Part shown: positions 44,363 through 55,411 of the stretch, piece by piece
Position numbering within the stretch: position 1 is the first letter of the stretch
Layout: each line of letters begins with the position of its first letter
The notes under the pieces: model-generated
Databases searched by the model: none
What the model saw: the letters and a program-made list of their open reading frames with translations, nothing else
What the model was told of the DNA's origin: nothing
Program-made: the position numbers and the translations under genes
NCBI GenBank assembly: GCA_026122225.1
Contig: JANEZZ010001668.1
Span: 118,119 to 182,118 of the forward strand
DNA: 64,000 nucleotides
DNA from: Heloderma charlesbogerti
Lineage: Eukaryota; Chordata; Lepidosauria; Squamata; Helodermatidae
Direction of reading: 5' to 3'

Positions 44363-44708
44363 GTTTGGACAGTAACGATGGGGAAAGAAGCCCTCGTGGC
44401 TTCTCCCCCACCCCTGTGTGTGACTGCTGTTTGCCTAATTCCCTGTGCTGCAGCATGGGTTGGCATGTTATCCAGCCCTGGCAACGACGCGGCAAGGATG
44501 GCTTCATACCCATCCGACCACCTCTATTGCACATCGTGGGTTGTAGGGTGGGTATGAAGCCACCCCGCTCCGTGCACTGGGTTTGGACGACACACCAACC
44601 CATGCTACAGAGCAGGGAATGTTGCAAATGGTAGTCACGCATACACCATGTGCAGAGGCGGGGGGAGAAGCTACGATGGCTTCTTTCCCCATCACAACTG
44701 TCGAACCC
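44363..44708. repeat. Large imperfect palindrome (hairpin, arms about 150 bp)
   Basis: The left arm (44363 to about 44515) starts gtttggacagtaacgatggg and ends near ggcttcataccc. The right arm (about 44550-44708) is its imperfect reverse complement, starting gggtatgaagcc and ending near the reverse complement of the left start. The loop is about 35 bases. Both strands therefore give similar open frames. It is most likely a foldback or MITE-type DNA element, but no autonomous partner is seen. Confidence 0.75.
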
Positions 44709-45088
44709 AGTCGCAGACTGGTGAGGAACAGGACTTCCAGGAAACAGTATGAGAAAAAGATAGATCAAAGATCCCACCTATCTGAAGAGGACATAGCAGA
44801 AATGGCTACCGAACTAAACATATACAACTCCAAGAAGAAAACCCCCAGCAATCAGACTTTGCCAGTAATTTATGGTGACATCTGAATGCCTTGTTCACAA
44901 AAAACAGGAACTTTCATGATGAGTAACCCATGTTCTGTTCCCAGTTTGGTGCTAAGGAGGTGATACATAGGGTGGGCATGATAAAGGCCAAGTCTAGGCT
45001 TTAGGCATCACCTGCTGAAGCACCCTCCTTCTGAAGGCCACTTCTGCAGATGATGGCATGTGCATTTGTAATGATTAACAATTGTGTT

Positions 45089-45720
45089 TCACGTTACCCA
45101 GGTTGCCACCCTACAGATTACGAATAAGGAGGCACTGGTACCAAACACTGCGGAAGCTGCAGCTGCTTTTGTACACTGAGCCGTGACATGGGATAGCTTT
45201 GGAAGTTTTTGCAGCTCATAGATACAAGATTTTATCCACCTAGCTAATGTAGTGCTGGAAATTTTCTTACCCATTTGTTGCTGGGTGAAAAGAGACATAC
45301 AAAGAGACCAAGTGGCAAAAATCAGATGTCCTCTTATTGTAAACCTTGACTGCTTTCTGAATAGCCAACTTGTGCCATGTCCTCAGATGGGTGGGAAAGG
45401 AAGATGACAGCATGATACACTGAGACCTGCTCACTTTGGGCAGAGAAGAAGGATCAGGACAGAGAATGACAGAGTCCTTCTGGAAGATATGCAGATAATC
45501 CCTTATGGAGAGGGCTGATATCTTTGAAATCTGTCTAACTGAGGTGACTGCAACTAGGAACAAAACTTTATGTGAAAGCAAATGGAGTGAAATGTATTTC
45601 AAGTGTTCAAATGGCGCTCTTGTGAGTGCTGTGAGGACCACCTGTAGACACTCATCAGGGAAATCTGTGGACTACTGGAGAAGAGAGTAGTGAGACCCCT
45701 CAAAGGAAACACTTTAGATG
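45089..45720 (-). mobile_element. DIRS-like tyrosine-recombinase relic
   Basis: Two overlapping - strand frames encode a decayed DIRS-type tyrosine recombinase: LLSHKVLFLVAVTSVRQISK, FVCHL-type core, STTLARWIKSCIYE and HVTAQCTKAAAASAVFGT. In active DIRS recombinases the latter block carries the H-x-x-R pair. Here it reads Q-C-T-K, so the catalytic His and Arg are both lost. Residual DIRS sequence may extend to about 46.7 kb. Confidence 0.6.
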
Positions 45721-47329
45721 AAGATGAGCCCTCAGTGGTCTGCATCCTTGTTCTGAACAGACTGACGATAGTGCGGTCAGTTAGCGCTAACAGATGAGCT
45801 CCAAACCTGATTGCAAAAAGAAGTTCTTTTAGATCAGCTGTCTTGTAGCCATAGGACTTCTTTCTGCATCATCTCAGGAACGGCCACCAGGTCACTTTAT
45901 AAATACGATTAAATGAAGGCTTTCTAGGAGAGAGGGAATAAGCATCCACATTCCAATGCCTAAACCATAATGATCAGTGCACAACAGTTGTGGCTGCTAT
46001 GGACCTGGCTGCATAGATAACAGCTTAACCAGTTCCCCGAAGAGGAGATTACTGTCCAAATCTTTATTATTCATGAGGTCCCTCAATCCAAATAACTGAG
46101 GCCCTTGCAAAAAACCAAGACATGGAGAAAGCACATAATGCTAGGGCAGCAGCCTTGTGTGCCTTTGCAGAGCTGCGTCCAAGCACATTTCACCCAGATC
46201 CTTCAGCAGTATAGCTCAGTCTTTCAGTGTCACAGCCCCAGAAAGAGCAGCCACTACTGGTCGATTAATGGGACTTTAAGGTCCTCACAGTTTGATATGG
46301 AAGGATAAGACGTCTCTGGACCACACACTTTTTTCCCTGAAGATGGGCAGACCATTTCTCCTTGACAAGCCTGTCAAAAGAGGAAGGGAAAAGTTCTTCC
46401 CTGTTTGATGTGGGAGGTTTGGAAATCAGCAGCTCTCCACGTTCACTTGGGTGGTGCCTCCTGAGGCACAGCTTTGGATAATGGAGGGAGGAAATCCTCA
46501 TTATCAGTCTACAACAAGGCACCTCAGAATGGGTCCCGTGTCTGACCACTCCCTCTTCCTTCTCAGAAGGCTTCTGAGATTTAGAGAAAGAGTTAACAGA
46601 GTCATGATCCCTGATTTGGACTTTAGAATGTTTAGAAGCAGCTACTGACACCATCCCCTTCCCCTGGAAATTCACGGGGGGCTGGTGAGACTCCTCCGAT
46701 GAGTGTGGCACCAAACATTTGGACTGCTGCCGGGACTGTTTTGATGTACTTTGTTTTTGCTTTAGCTGAGATGAGGAAATTGGCTCTGAGGAGAACTTCC
46801 CCCTCTTGTGGTCTCTTTTACCTTGCTACTACCTGCTTTGAGGAAAATGGCCACAAATGGCTCTGCAAGAACTGCCGGTTTAATTTTGGAGACCAGATTG
46901 TCCTTGACAACCAGAGTTGGCATGAGACAGTTTGCTTGACGGTGGCAGCGCCAGAGTCAGATGATCAGGGATATGCCCCAGCTGCTTTGCCAGAGCTCTC
47001 TGTCAGCTGCTGAACTCCCTTCCTCGGAACTCGGGTGTGCTGGATATAACACTGTAACACATGCTTAGCCATGTAAATGTTCTGGGTTTAGGCTGTAGGA
47101 TCTTATCCAGATAAGACAGAGTTAATGGCATGCTGCTGAGTGAGCGGGGGGTGGGGGGCAAGGGAGAAGGATTCCAAGAGGTCTGAAAAAGGGGCTGTGA
47201 TGGTTCCACCGATGGAACGGGGCCTGGGGTTTCTGCTGAGATACATCTAGAGATAGACATTTGGGTGATGGGTTTAGAAAGGGTAGGTAGGATAGGACTA
47301 AGTATAAGATGATTAAATAATAACCTCTG

Positions 47330-47440
47330 TATACCTTCTTGTATATAATTTTAATTTTTGTGAACTGCCCAGAGAGCTTTGGCTATTGGGCAGTATAGAT
47401 ATGGAATGAATGAATGAATGAATAAAATGTCATCTGTTTT
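47330..47440 (+). mobile_element. LINE 3' tail with (GAAT)n
   Basis: 'gtgaactgcccagagagctt', 'gggcagtatagatatggaat' and then GAAT repeats are typical of L2-type 3' ends with a short microsatellite tail. The 5' extent is unknown. Confidence 0.55.
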
Positions 47441-48599
47441 ATTATTTATATAAATTCCACGTGTCAGCTTGGTTGGTTAACGCTACCAAATAACAAGGTC
47501 TACTTTCCTGTTACTACACCTACATCAGCTGAAGGAAACCAGTAAACCATTGGGTGTCCCCTTGACACAAGGTAAAAGGGCTGAAGCTTTGGGATTTAGT
47601 GTGGACAGCTGGCCAAAGCACAGGCAGACATCCTGAGTTTTTTTTTCAGTTTCTGCTGTGTGGAAACTGGAGGGAGAAGAACCCACAGACAGAGACGTCA
47701 CAAATGCCTACTGTTGTCTTAGGCCTGGTGCCAGACAAGTCCATTCACCGGAACCCAGGCCAGAGCGGGAAACGGTAAGAGGGGGAAGACAAGGGAAAAG
47801 CAGAGAAAATGCTTTTCCACCCTTTTTGAATGCATATAAAAAAGGAAGGTAGAAAAACTGGGAGTTTGGAAATAAGGAACAATAAGGAGGAGAATTACAA
47901 GTGAGGGTGGGGACAGGATTGTGTGAGACAGAACAAAGAACGAGCGCTGTCCTGGCCAAAATCAGGGAACTGGAAGTGAGGAGCCAAAGGTGCCAGGGCC
48001 AAGGTAAAGATCCTGGGGCACGTGATCCCTGCCTTGCCCTGGGCAGTGGGGGGACATAACCCATCCTAAATGCCTTCTTAATACCAAACAGGGTGGTACG
48101 GTCTGGACTCATGGCTCAATGACACACTGAAGCACTCTGAGGCCAAAGGGTGCCTCAGTAGAGGAACAAATGTCCTGCCTGTAGACAGTGAATGTGAAGA
48201 CCAACTTACAGCCTGCACACCTCTCCAGCGTTGCTCAGGACTTAAGAGCTGCACAGGTAGCTGCTCCTTGGAGGAAGGGAGCCAGCAGCCCAAGAAGAGG
48301 TGGGCTTCCCCAGAGGCCTCTTGATGTGCACAGCTTAATCAGCCGGGAGGGGGAGGTATTTAAGGCCATCCTACCTCTGCCCTCACCCTATAGGGGATGA
48401 AAAGGGAAGCGTGTCTGAAGGTCTGGGCCCAGCTAAGAAACTCTCCAGTGCTCTCCTAACAACTTGATGATGACATTCCTTCTTTTGGGGATTGTCAGGA
48501 GTTTGGACAAAAGGAGAAGAGAATAAGCTCCTGCTCGTGGGGGAAGCAAGGATTAACTCTGGGAACAACACAGGGATCGAGACAAAGAATCACTCAAAT

Positions 48600-48735
48600 C
48601 GGCTTTCCCCAACCTGGTGCCCCTCAGATGTTTTAGGCGACAACTTCCAGGATTCCCGAGCATTGCTTGTGCTGGCTGAGGCTGATGGGAGCTGGAGTGC
48701 AAAGCATATGGGGGGCACCAGGTTGGGGAAGGGCA
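48600..48735. repeat. Foldback (inverted-repeat) element
   Basis: Begins 'tttccccaacctggtgcccc' and ends 'gggcaccaggttggggaag', a near-perfect terminal inverted repeat. 'gctgatgggagctggagtg' is shared with the elements at 16.4 and 20.0 kb. It is directly followed by a CR1. Confidence 0.75.
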
Positions 48736-49165
48736 ACGAAGATGATCAGGGGACTGGAAACAAAGCCCAGTGGGGAGAGACTGAAAGAACTGGGCATGTT
48801 TAGCCTTGAGAAGAGAAGACTGAGGGGAGATATGATAGCACTCTTCAAGTACTTGAAAGGCTGTCACAGACAGGAAGGCCAGGATCTCTTCTTGATCATC
48901 CCAGAGTGCAGGGCACGGAATCATGGGCTCAAGTTACAGGAAGCCAGATTCCGGCTGAACATCAGGAAAAACTTCCTGACTGCAATCCGACAACGGAACC
49001 AATGACCTAGGGAGGTGGTGGAGTCTCCCACGCTGGAGGCATTCAAGACGAGGCTGGACAGCCATCTGTCAAGGATGCTTTGACTTGGACTCCTGCACTG
49101 AGCAGGGGGTTGGACTCAGTGGTCTTGTAGGCCCCTTCCAACCCTACTATTCTATGATTCCATGA
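48736..49165 (+). mobile_element. 5'-truncated CR1
   Basis: From 'ggcaacgaagatgatcaggg' through [20 protein letters not shown] to the tail ctattctatgattccatga. It lies opposite to CEP164. Confidence 0.92.
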
Positions 49166-49773
49166 TTATGGGAACTGCAAAAGGCTGGCTGGACAGCCCA
49201 TGCTGACAGTTCTGACAACTCGCAGTTTGAAGCTCCACTTCAATCCCTCCCACACCTCCCCCAGCGATCTGACACCCACCTCCAGGGACTGGGGGTGGGG
49301 GAGGACAGGCAAGCCCCACTGAACCCTTCCAGGCCAGCAACAGCCTGCCTCCAAACAGTGCTGGGGCTGGGAAAAAGTGGCCAAGGGGAGGAAGTGGAGG
49401 GCGCCTCCTAGCTCAGCCCCTCAGGCTGGCCTTCTTCCATTACAGAAGATCCCACTTCCTACTGAGCTTCTGGCCCACTGGATGACGCCAAGTAGAGAGA
49501 ACTTCCAAGTCTTGGGCTCTGTGGTGCTGTTGCTCCATTAAAAGAAATGAGGAAAGAAATCTCTCACTGCACATACTGCTCCCCACAACTAGGGATACCC
49601 TGGCCATTGGCCAGCACTTCACAGCTTCCACTAGGCCCCTGACTACCTCCAGAGACTTGGGGGCGGGGAGGCCCAATGTCTGTCCACCAGTTGCCAGGTT
49701 TTGCTTTGCCCAGGGTGAAGGAAGACAGTCTGCAATAGTTGCAAGGGAACAAGGTGCCCACAGAGCTTCTCAC

Positions 49774-50130
49774 CTGGGAAGTACTTGCGCCACTTCTCCA
49801 TTAACATGCTGTCCACGGACTGGCCAGCCAAAGCTGAGGGGCTGGGACTTGAGCCAGTACTCCAGGCCCACTGAGGCTCAGCTGACGGCACAAACGGAAC
49901 AGCAGAACGGATACGTGCCAGAGAGGTATAAGTCGCAAGAGGAATGCCATCCCTGGGCCCTGGGGACACTGGGCCCTGAGTGGATGTGAAGAGCAGTGGC
50001 TGCTGGTTGCTGAAGTTGCTCAGGAGGCTGAGAACACTGTTCAGTTCACCGGTGATGCGCTGCAGGGAGTCTGTCAGATATTGGATCTTGTCCAAGGGGG
50101 GGAACTGGAGGTCTGGTTTCAAGTCCACTA
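49774..50130 (-). CDS. CEP164: CEP164 exon: Ser/Pro-rich region and WRKYFP block
   Basis: Acceptor ccccatag|tagtg, donor cccag|gtgaga; 357 nt, the largest CEP164 exon here. It encodes LDKIQYLTDSLQRITGELNS, then LLSNFSNQQPLLFTSTQGPV, EPQWAWSTGSSPSPSALAGQ and VDSMLMEKWRKYFPG. These correspond to the SLRQISSQLSSVLSIL and EKWRKYFPSG blocks of mammalian CEP164. Confidence 0.96.
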
Positions 50131-50365
50131 CTATGGGGAAAGGGAGAGAAAGGGGTGCTGACTACGACAAACAAGGGGGAATGGGGTAGGTAACTCTTGG
50201 GCCTACAAGTCTAAAACCAACCCACAGCTGTCCAGGGGGGAGGGCACTTTCTGGAAGCAAAAAACTCATCTGCTCTGACAGGCTGATTCCAACCCTGGAG
50301 AACAGAGGACCAGGCCAGGCATAAAGGGCCTGGATGTTGGCTGCTGTATTTAACCAAACTCTTAC

Positions 50366-50480
50366 TTTTGTGGGGAGACTCATCGATGCTCATCATACTG
50401 CTCGTGCCTTCAGAGTCACTGAGGTCAAAGGTCACCATCTTCTTACATGCCACTCCCTTCAGCGTATCTTCATCAGAGAA
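50366..50480 (-). CDS. CEP164: CEP164 exon: VTFDLSD motif
   Basis: Acceptor ttccttag|ttctc, donor acaaaa|gtaaga; 115 nt. It encodes FSDEDTLKGVACKKMVTFDL and SDSEGTSSMMSIDESPHK, matching the conserved SDEGTL...VTFDLSD region. Confidence 0.96.
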
Positions 50481-51270
50481 CTAAGGAAGAAGAAGGGGTA
50501 ACAGTCTTCCTTAGTGCGTACTGTAACACGCGCTTCCCTGCCTCTGCAGCTCAGGAGCAAAGATGGCCCGAAGGCAAGAGCAGAGCGAGCATTCCCGCTT
50601 CAGAGCCCAAGGGAGCAGCTGTGATCAGGGCTGCTGGCTCCAAAGCAGAGCAGGGCTGGCCTGCCCACCCCCTTTGGGGGGCATGAGAACGAGCGGCCAG
50701 ATCAAGGCTGCCAAACAGGTCTTTGCAGTGACACCCCCCCGCCCCCCAACTGCTCCTCACCCTCGATCAGGCAGCAGGATACTGGCAGAACTAGTGACGG
50801 AAGCCCCTAGGGTGGAACCTTAGAAGCTGCCCCCCATATCGCCTTCGCCTCCACACTCTCTTTGGAGCTGGAGTCGCGCGAAAACTGCTTGCAGGCACTG
50901 ACAGCCAGGCCAGGGAGAACCTCTCAGCTTGGAGCAGCCAAAGAGAAAGGGGGCTGCCTGAGGACAGCAGGAGCCACATACACCCCATTCCAATTTGGTG
51001 GAAGGGCACAACCAAACATGTGAGCATGTGTGCACACCTGTGTGTGGACTGGCTCCCACGACTGAGCAGCACTTCCATTCCGCTCCAAGCGCCCCAACTG
51101 GGTTTACACCCTGGCAAACAGTGGCTCCCTCCTCACTGGGGCTGCCGTTCCTTTTTGGGTTGATGCTGGCAAGATCGGGGACTCCACTCCCTCCCTACCC
51201 CCCTCACAAGCCCTCTGCCCCACGCCGGTCCACAAGACCAGACAGGCCTCACGCAGGCTGGAGCTACTAC
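50481..51270 (-). other. CEP164 intron
   Basis: 790 bases, GC-rich; nothing was recognised. Confidence 0.6.
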
Positions 51271-51378
51271 CTCCTCCAGCAGCGAGGACTCCAGCTGGCT
51301 CAGCCTCTCCTCCTTCTTCTTCAGCAGTGCTTGGCCCCTTCGCATGGCAGTTTTTATTTCATCCAGCTGCCTCCCTTC
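51271..51378 (-). CDS. CEP164: CEP164 exon: coiled coil
   Basis: Acceptor ccccacag|gaagg, donor gaggag|gtagta; 108 nt, phase 0 at both ends. It encodes [20 protein letters not shown] and [16 protein letters not shown], a heptad-rich segment corresponding to [20 protein letters not shown] in human CEP164. Confidence 0.96.
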
Positions 51379-51995
51379 CTGTGGGGAAAAGGCCTTGGGT
51401 TACTTGTCAGCATCATACTGACTACTGCAGATCATGGCAAAGCAAGAACCAACGAACTTTTTCCTTTTCACAGGCTTTTAAACTGGGCTTTGAGACGGCC
51501 TGAACTCTGGACCTGCCATGATTTAAATGTTCTGGTGTTTCAATTTGTTTTTACAGTTGATTTTATTCTCATATTATTTGTGGGCTGTCCTGGGAGTGGA
51601 CACAGAGAACGGAGGAACACACATTCCAAAAGAAGAGGCACCAAGTCCCTTGCGCGCCCCCCTCCTCCAAGACCAGCTTGCACCCGTTGCTGCTCAGTTC
51701 CTCCCACAGGAAGGCAGCAGGCTCCCTTACTGGTCACAGGAGGCAGAAGAGTGAATCCTTCTGCTGTGGCTCCTCCTGGAGAATACTGGCTGGGCTGCCC
51801 CTGCATGAGGCTCAGATGAGAACCACCATATACGCTCTGGGAAAAAGCCCTGGGAGCCTCACCGGATCACAGCACAAGCCCAGCTGCTTTCCTGCCATCA
51901 CATATCCCTGTCTGGGCACGTCGGTTTGGATGCTCGGAGACTCTCGTGTGGGCTGGTTCTCTTAGTGCTGCCTTGGCTTGAACTGCCACACTCAC
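51379..51995 (-). other. CEP164 intron
   Basis: 617 bases; nothing was recognised. Confidence 0.6.
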
Positions 51996-52203
51996 CTCTT
52001 CCAGGTCCCTGCGCACGCCCTCCAGCGCCTGGGAACGGCCAGGCTCCCGAGGGGCCTCGTGTGCCCTCTGCAGATCACGGTGCCAGTGCTGCTTGGCTGC
52101 ACTCAAGGCGGTTTGCCTTTTCTTCATGGAGCGCGTCTGGTGCACCAAAAATGCCTTGGCAGTCTTTAGTGAGGCCCCTTCGGCAGAAATGTAGTGTCGG
52201 ACC
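51996..52203 (-). CDS. CEP164: CEP164 exon: SAEG / QTALSAA region
   Basis: Acceptor cctgcag|ggtcc, donor gaagag|gtgagt; 208 nt. It encodes VRHYISAEGASLKTAKAFLV, HQTRSMKKRQTALSAAKQHW and ALEGVRRDLEE. This is among the best conserved CEP164 regions and is decisive for the gene call. Confidence 0.97.
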
Positions 52204-52420
52204 CTGCAGGCAGGGGAGCATGCCCATGGAGTGCCAAGTGATTCTCAAAGCCTGGGGATGTGCACAGCAAGTGCCGCCAGGGGGCTCTCGCCATGCCAGT
52301 GGCCTCCCTCAAGGGAGGGAGGAAACGCCAGGGAGGCCAACCAGACCTGTCCCACCGCTCTGTGCCCAACCACTGTCCAAGCCCAGGGCCACAAACACAA
52401 CAGCGTCACCCTTCACTTAC

Positions 52421-52488
52421 TGATCCAGGAGGACGCTGCTTTCTTCATTGCTCTTTGGAGTCTCAGATGCCATCTCTCTGGAGGAGGG
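52421..52488 (-). CDS. CEP164: CEP164 short exon with weak acceptor
   Basis: Donor gatca|gtaagt. The frame-consistent start is after accctcaag at 52489-52490, giving 68 nt: PSSREMASETPKSNEESSVL and LDQ. A stronger-looking acceptor (cctcctccag, exon from 52477) would give 57 nt and break the frame to the previous exon. The total of 2007 nt is divisible by three only with the 68-nt version. Confidence 0.7.
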
Positions 52489-52863
52489 CTTGAGGGTTTA
52501 ATCAATTTTAAGGTCTGTTAATTAATATGGAGGTAAGGGCTGAATCCCATGCCCAGGAAAATTATGGTACCTGGACAATTAATGGAGATGGCTTCAGTCA
52601 AAGGAATCCTAGTGCTAGCTGACCCTTCAGGTGGGCAACACGTTGCATCATCTCTCCTCAGAACTACCCTGCCCATCCAGAGGGTCTCCCCTCCCCTCAC
52701 ACAAACATATGAAGCAGCCTTAGACTGACAGAGCCAGACACAGGTCCATCTGCTCCGAGTGGCAACAGTTCAACAAGTTCTCAAGCAGAGAAGGGTCTTC
52801 CCAGCCCCACCGCCAAAGATGCGAGTCACTCAACCTGGGGCTTTGTCCATGCACACCACTTTC

Positions 52864-52890
52864 TCTTGTTCTCTCTCTCTCTCTCTCTCA
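52864..52890 (+). repeat. (CT)n microsatellite
   Basis: About twelve CT units (ttctctctctctctctctctc). Confidence 0.85.
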
Positions 52891-53296
52891 CTCGCTCTTT
52901 CTGAGAACTACAGGAATGATCCACGTGGAAACCTGAAGTTAACTTGGGGTAAAGTTAACGCCTCCAAAAGGCACCCCCAATGCCTGAAAATGTAGCCCAT
53001 CTTCTCCAATCCCCAATCCCATCCCCCTCTGACCACCACTGCAGTTGTAAATCACATGTGGGCCCCTGCCCTAGGGTGGTCTCACCCCAGGTGTGAGGGG
53101 CTGGCTTCAACTGTCTCCCTTTAAGGGTGAGGAAAAGGATTGCTTCTTCACTGTTACTGCTTTACATGTTTATGTGGAATCTTCCTTTTTGTGGGTGCTA
53201 TTCTAAACTTCCATGCACACTAAACAATGATTCCGCTACTAAAACCATTCACAATATGCACACTTCTTCTCCCCCCAACCCAACCCACCCCGTGCA

Positions 53297-53343
53297 TGTG
53301 TGTGTGTGTATATATGTATGTAGAGAGAGAGAGAGAGAAAGAG
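53297..53343 (+). repeat. Compound microsatellite (TG)n(TATG)n(GA)n
   Basis: TG units, then tatatgtatgta, then GA units in direct succession. Confidence 0.85.
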
Positions 53344-53603
53344 ACATTTTTAAAGAGTTCAGTAGTAACTGAGGATTTGCCAGCAATGACCGATTTTAAT
53401 AGTCAGCAGCTTGTCAAGAATTTTGGTGGTGGTGGGTTATGACAAAAAGACATCAAGGCATATCCCCACTCTTCGAAGAGGGTGCTGTTAAGTATTCCCA
53501 CTACAAATTCCAGCCTGAGCCCTGGAATGGAAATGGGAAGACTGGCTCAAATGGCGCCTTGCCCCCCTCCCCAAAAACACTCCAGCTGCTTGCTCCCACT
53601 GAC

Positions 53604-53733
53604 CGCTGGCCCGCTCTCTTGCAGGTCTTCGACTCGGAGTGCTTCCTCCTTTTTCCTTGGGGATGCTTCACTGCTTTCTTCCTCCAGCATCTTCAGCTGC
53701 TCTTGCTTGTTCTTGATATCCTCCTCCAGGTCA
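53604..53733 (-). CDS. CEP164: CEP164 exon: coiled coil
   Basis: Acceptor atttgtag|tgacc, donor ccagcg|gtcagt; 130 nt. It encodes SDLEEDIKNKQEQLKMLEEE and SPRKKEEALRVEDLQESGPA, a charged coiled-coil stretch. The exon begins with the last base of a Ser codon. Confidence 0.92.
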
Positions 53734-54270
53734 CTACAAATGACACAGGGAAGGAGAAGTGAAGCACAGCCCACAAGCGACATGCATCAGCTAGCACTGC
53801 CTGCTCTTCCATTTGGCTTCAAGCTGTGGTAGATGGGGGAAGGGTGTGAAGCACATAGCACCCCTTTGTTTTTATTGAACTCTTAACGGGTATGCAATTA
53901 CGAAATTGTATCGTCTCTGTTTCGTATGGTTTTTATCATGTACGCTGCTTTAAAGGCGGCATAAAGTAGTTTCAGACAAATAAACCCCAGTGCAGTGGAA
54001 ACCATGTACCCTGAAGGGAGCTCCATCCGTGTCAGGCAGGGAATGCCTCTTGGCTAGTGCCCTCCATGAGTGAGAAAGCCAATGAGCTACCCCAAACTTC
54101 CCACTTCCAAAACCACCAACACCCTCTCTGAGAAATGGCGGAGACACACTCGAGGAAAGGGCTTGCCACCACTCCTAACTGATGCACTAGGAGGGATTGT
54201 GGCTTACAACTTGGTGGCCACCCAAATTCAGCCTAGCCTAGCCATGAATCTGCTGCTGGCACAAACACAC
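53734..54270 (-). other. CEP164 intron with LINE tail
   Basis: A LINE-type 3' tail lies at about 53870-53990 (+ strand): 'catgtacgctgctttaaagg' and 'gcggcataaagtag'. Nothing else was recognised. Confidence 0.55.
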
Positions 54271-54449
54271 CTGACCCGCTTCTGCAGCCGCTGACTCTGC
54301 AACTGCAATAACTCCACTTGGGACTCCAGCTCCGTTTTCTGGCCCTGAAGCTCCACCAGAGCCACACGCAGCTGCCGTGTAGCCTCTGCAAGATCTTCCT
54401 GCTCTTTTCGGGACTCCTCAAGGCAGAGCCGAGCTGCCAAAGTGGCTTC
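54271..54449 (-). CDS. CEP164: CEP164 exon: coiled coil
   Basis: Acceptor ctttcccag|gaagc, donor gtcag|gtgtgt; 179 nt. It encodes EATLAARLCLEESRKEQEDL, EATRQLRVALVELQGQKTEL and ESQVELLQLQSQRLQKRV, corresponding to LESQVDLLQAQSQQLQKHF in human. The donor is GTCAG|GTGTGT, which keeps the frame; the nearer CGG|GTCAGG would create a stop. Confidence 0.94.
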
Positions 54450-54544
54450 CTGGGAAAGAAATCGCAAGGCATGAAGGTTATTATGTGCCAGGATAGGATT
54501 CCCCAAAGGTGGGAAAATGCCACTCTTACAGCTTTGACATTAAG

Positions 54545-54870
54545 AACATTGATGTCCATTCTCCCAATTTGGAGAGATCTTTTTGGAGCTGTTCACAATC
54601 CCATTTGCTTTTAACCACACTATATTATTTGGCGCCATCAGAAAACTTGGCCATGTCACTGCCCACTCTTAATTCCAGATCATTTATGAACAGGTTGAAA
54701 AGCATTGGTCCTAATATGGATCCCTGTGGGACCCCGCTATTCACTTCCCTCCACTGGGAGAACTGACCATTTATTACTACTCTCTGCTTTCTGTTCTTTC
54801 ACCAGTTACTGATTCAGAAGAGGGTCTCTCCTCTCATCCCGTGGCAGCCACGTTTGCTCAGGAGTCTTTG
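54545..54870 (-). mobile_element. CR1/L3-like LINE fragment
   Basis: Includes 'aaccacactatattatttgg' (RT ADDT region in reverse), 'ttatgaacaggttgaaaagc' and 'cctgtgggaccccgctattc', matching the family at 38.3 kb. Frames are broken. Confidence 0.7.
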
Positions 54871-55244
54871 GTGAGGGACATTCAAGCTCCCTTCCACTGC
54901 CCTTGTCATTGCAAAGGGAGACTGGAAGGGGGAAGGAAGGTTAGCAGCAGCGGCAGCCATCTCAAGCAGACAGTGGCCCCACCTCTCGCTCCCACACAAA
55001 CCACCGGAGTAACCCTGTTGTGTACCAGGCCCTGCAGAGCCAACCCTCAATGGCTGGCTGGCTGGCCCCCAAGAGTCTCTGGCAGAGGGCTCACTCAGTC
55101 ATGAAAGGAGCTAAAGCGTTGGTCTGATCCATGGAAGAGGAGGTGCTCAGCCATGGAGGTGCAAGATGGCATCTATGGCCCAGCTACCCATCTTCCTACA
55201 AGTGTTCTCTGTGCTGGAGTTGTTCCCCTGCCCACCCGTGAGGT

Positions 55245-55411
55245 AGGGGCCACAGCTCAGTGGTAGAGCACATACTTAGCATGCAAAAGGTCCCAAGTTC
55301 AATTCCTGAAACCCTGGAGAGCCACTGGTGCCAGTCAGTGTCAACAATACTGGGCTAGGTGGACCCAGGGCCAAATTCGGCAGAAGGTAGCTTCCTCCCA
55401 TGTTCCATAGA
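55245..55411 (+). mobile_element. tRNA-derived SINE
   Basis: Begins with a tRNA-like head: an A box in 'acagctcagtggtagagc' and a B box in 'ggtcccaagttcaattcc'. It is followed by 'ctggagagccactggtgcca' and a tail near 'gcttcctcccatgttcca'. This layout matches a SINE type abundant in squamates. It is decayed by a few substitutions relative to what the promoter boxes would need. Confidence 0.75.

Larger units (their letters stand above)
42299..49773 (-). other. CEP164 intron, 7.5 kb, repeat-rich
   Basis: Contains a CR1 (to 43290), repeat sequence and a hairpin (44.2-44.7 kb), DIRS-like remains (45.09-46.7 kb), an L2-type 3' tail (47.33-47.44), an inverted copy of the 44.2 kb repeat (48.0-48.09), a foldback element (48.60-48.73) and another CR1 (48.74-49.16). 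About 49.17-49.77 is unassigned. Confidence 0.7.
52489..53603 (-). other. CEP164 intron with microsatellites
   Basis: Contains (CT)n at about 52864-52890 and a compound TG/TATG/GA repeat at about 53297-53343. No exon was seen. Confidence 0.65.

Noticed and set aside
46265..47013. Open frames of 149 codons (-) and 104 codons (+) as host genes
   Set aside because: They adjoin the DIRS-like recombinase and may be part of its gag or RT region; no host family recognised and too decayed to call.
47395..47430. CRISPR-like or other spaced repeat array
   Set aside because: Simple GAAT microsatellite at a LINE tail; there are no spacers and the genome is eukaryotic.
55245..55320. A functional tRNA gene
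   Set aside because: Only the promoter-like A and B boxes are tRNA-like; no cloverleaf is possible and the sequence continues into a SINE body.
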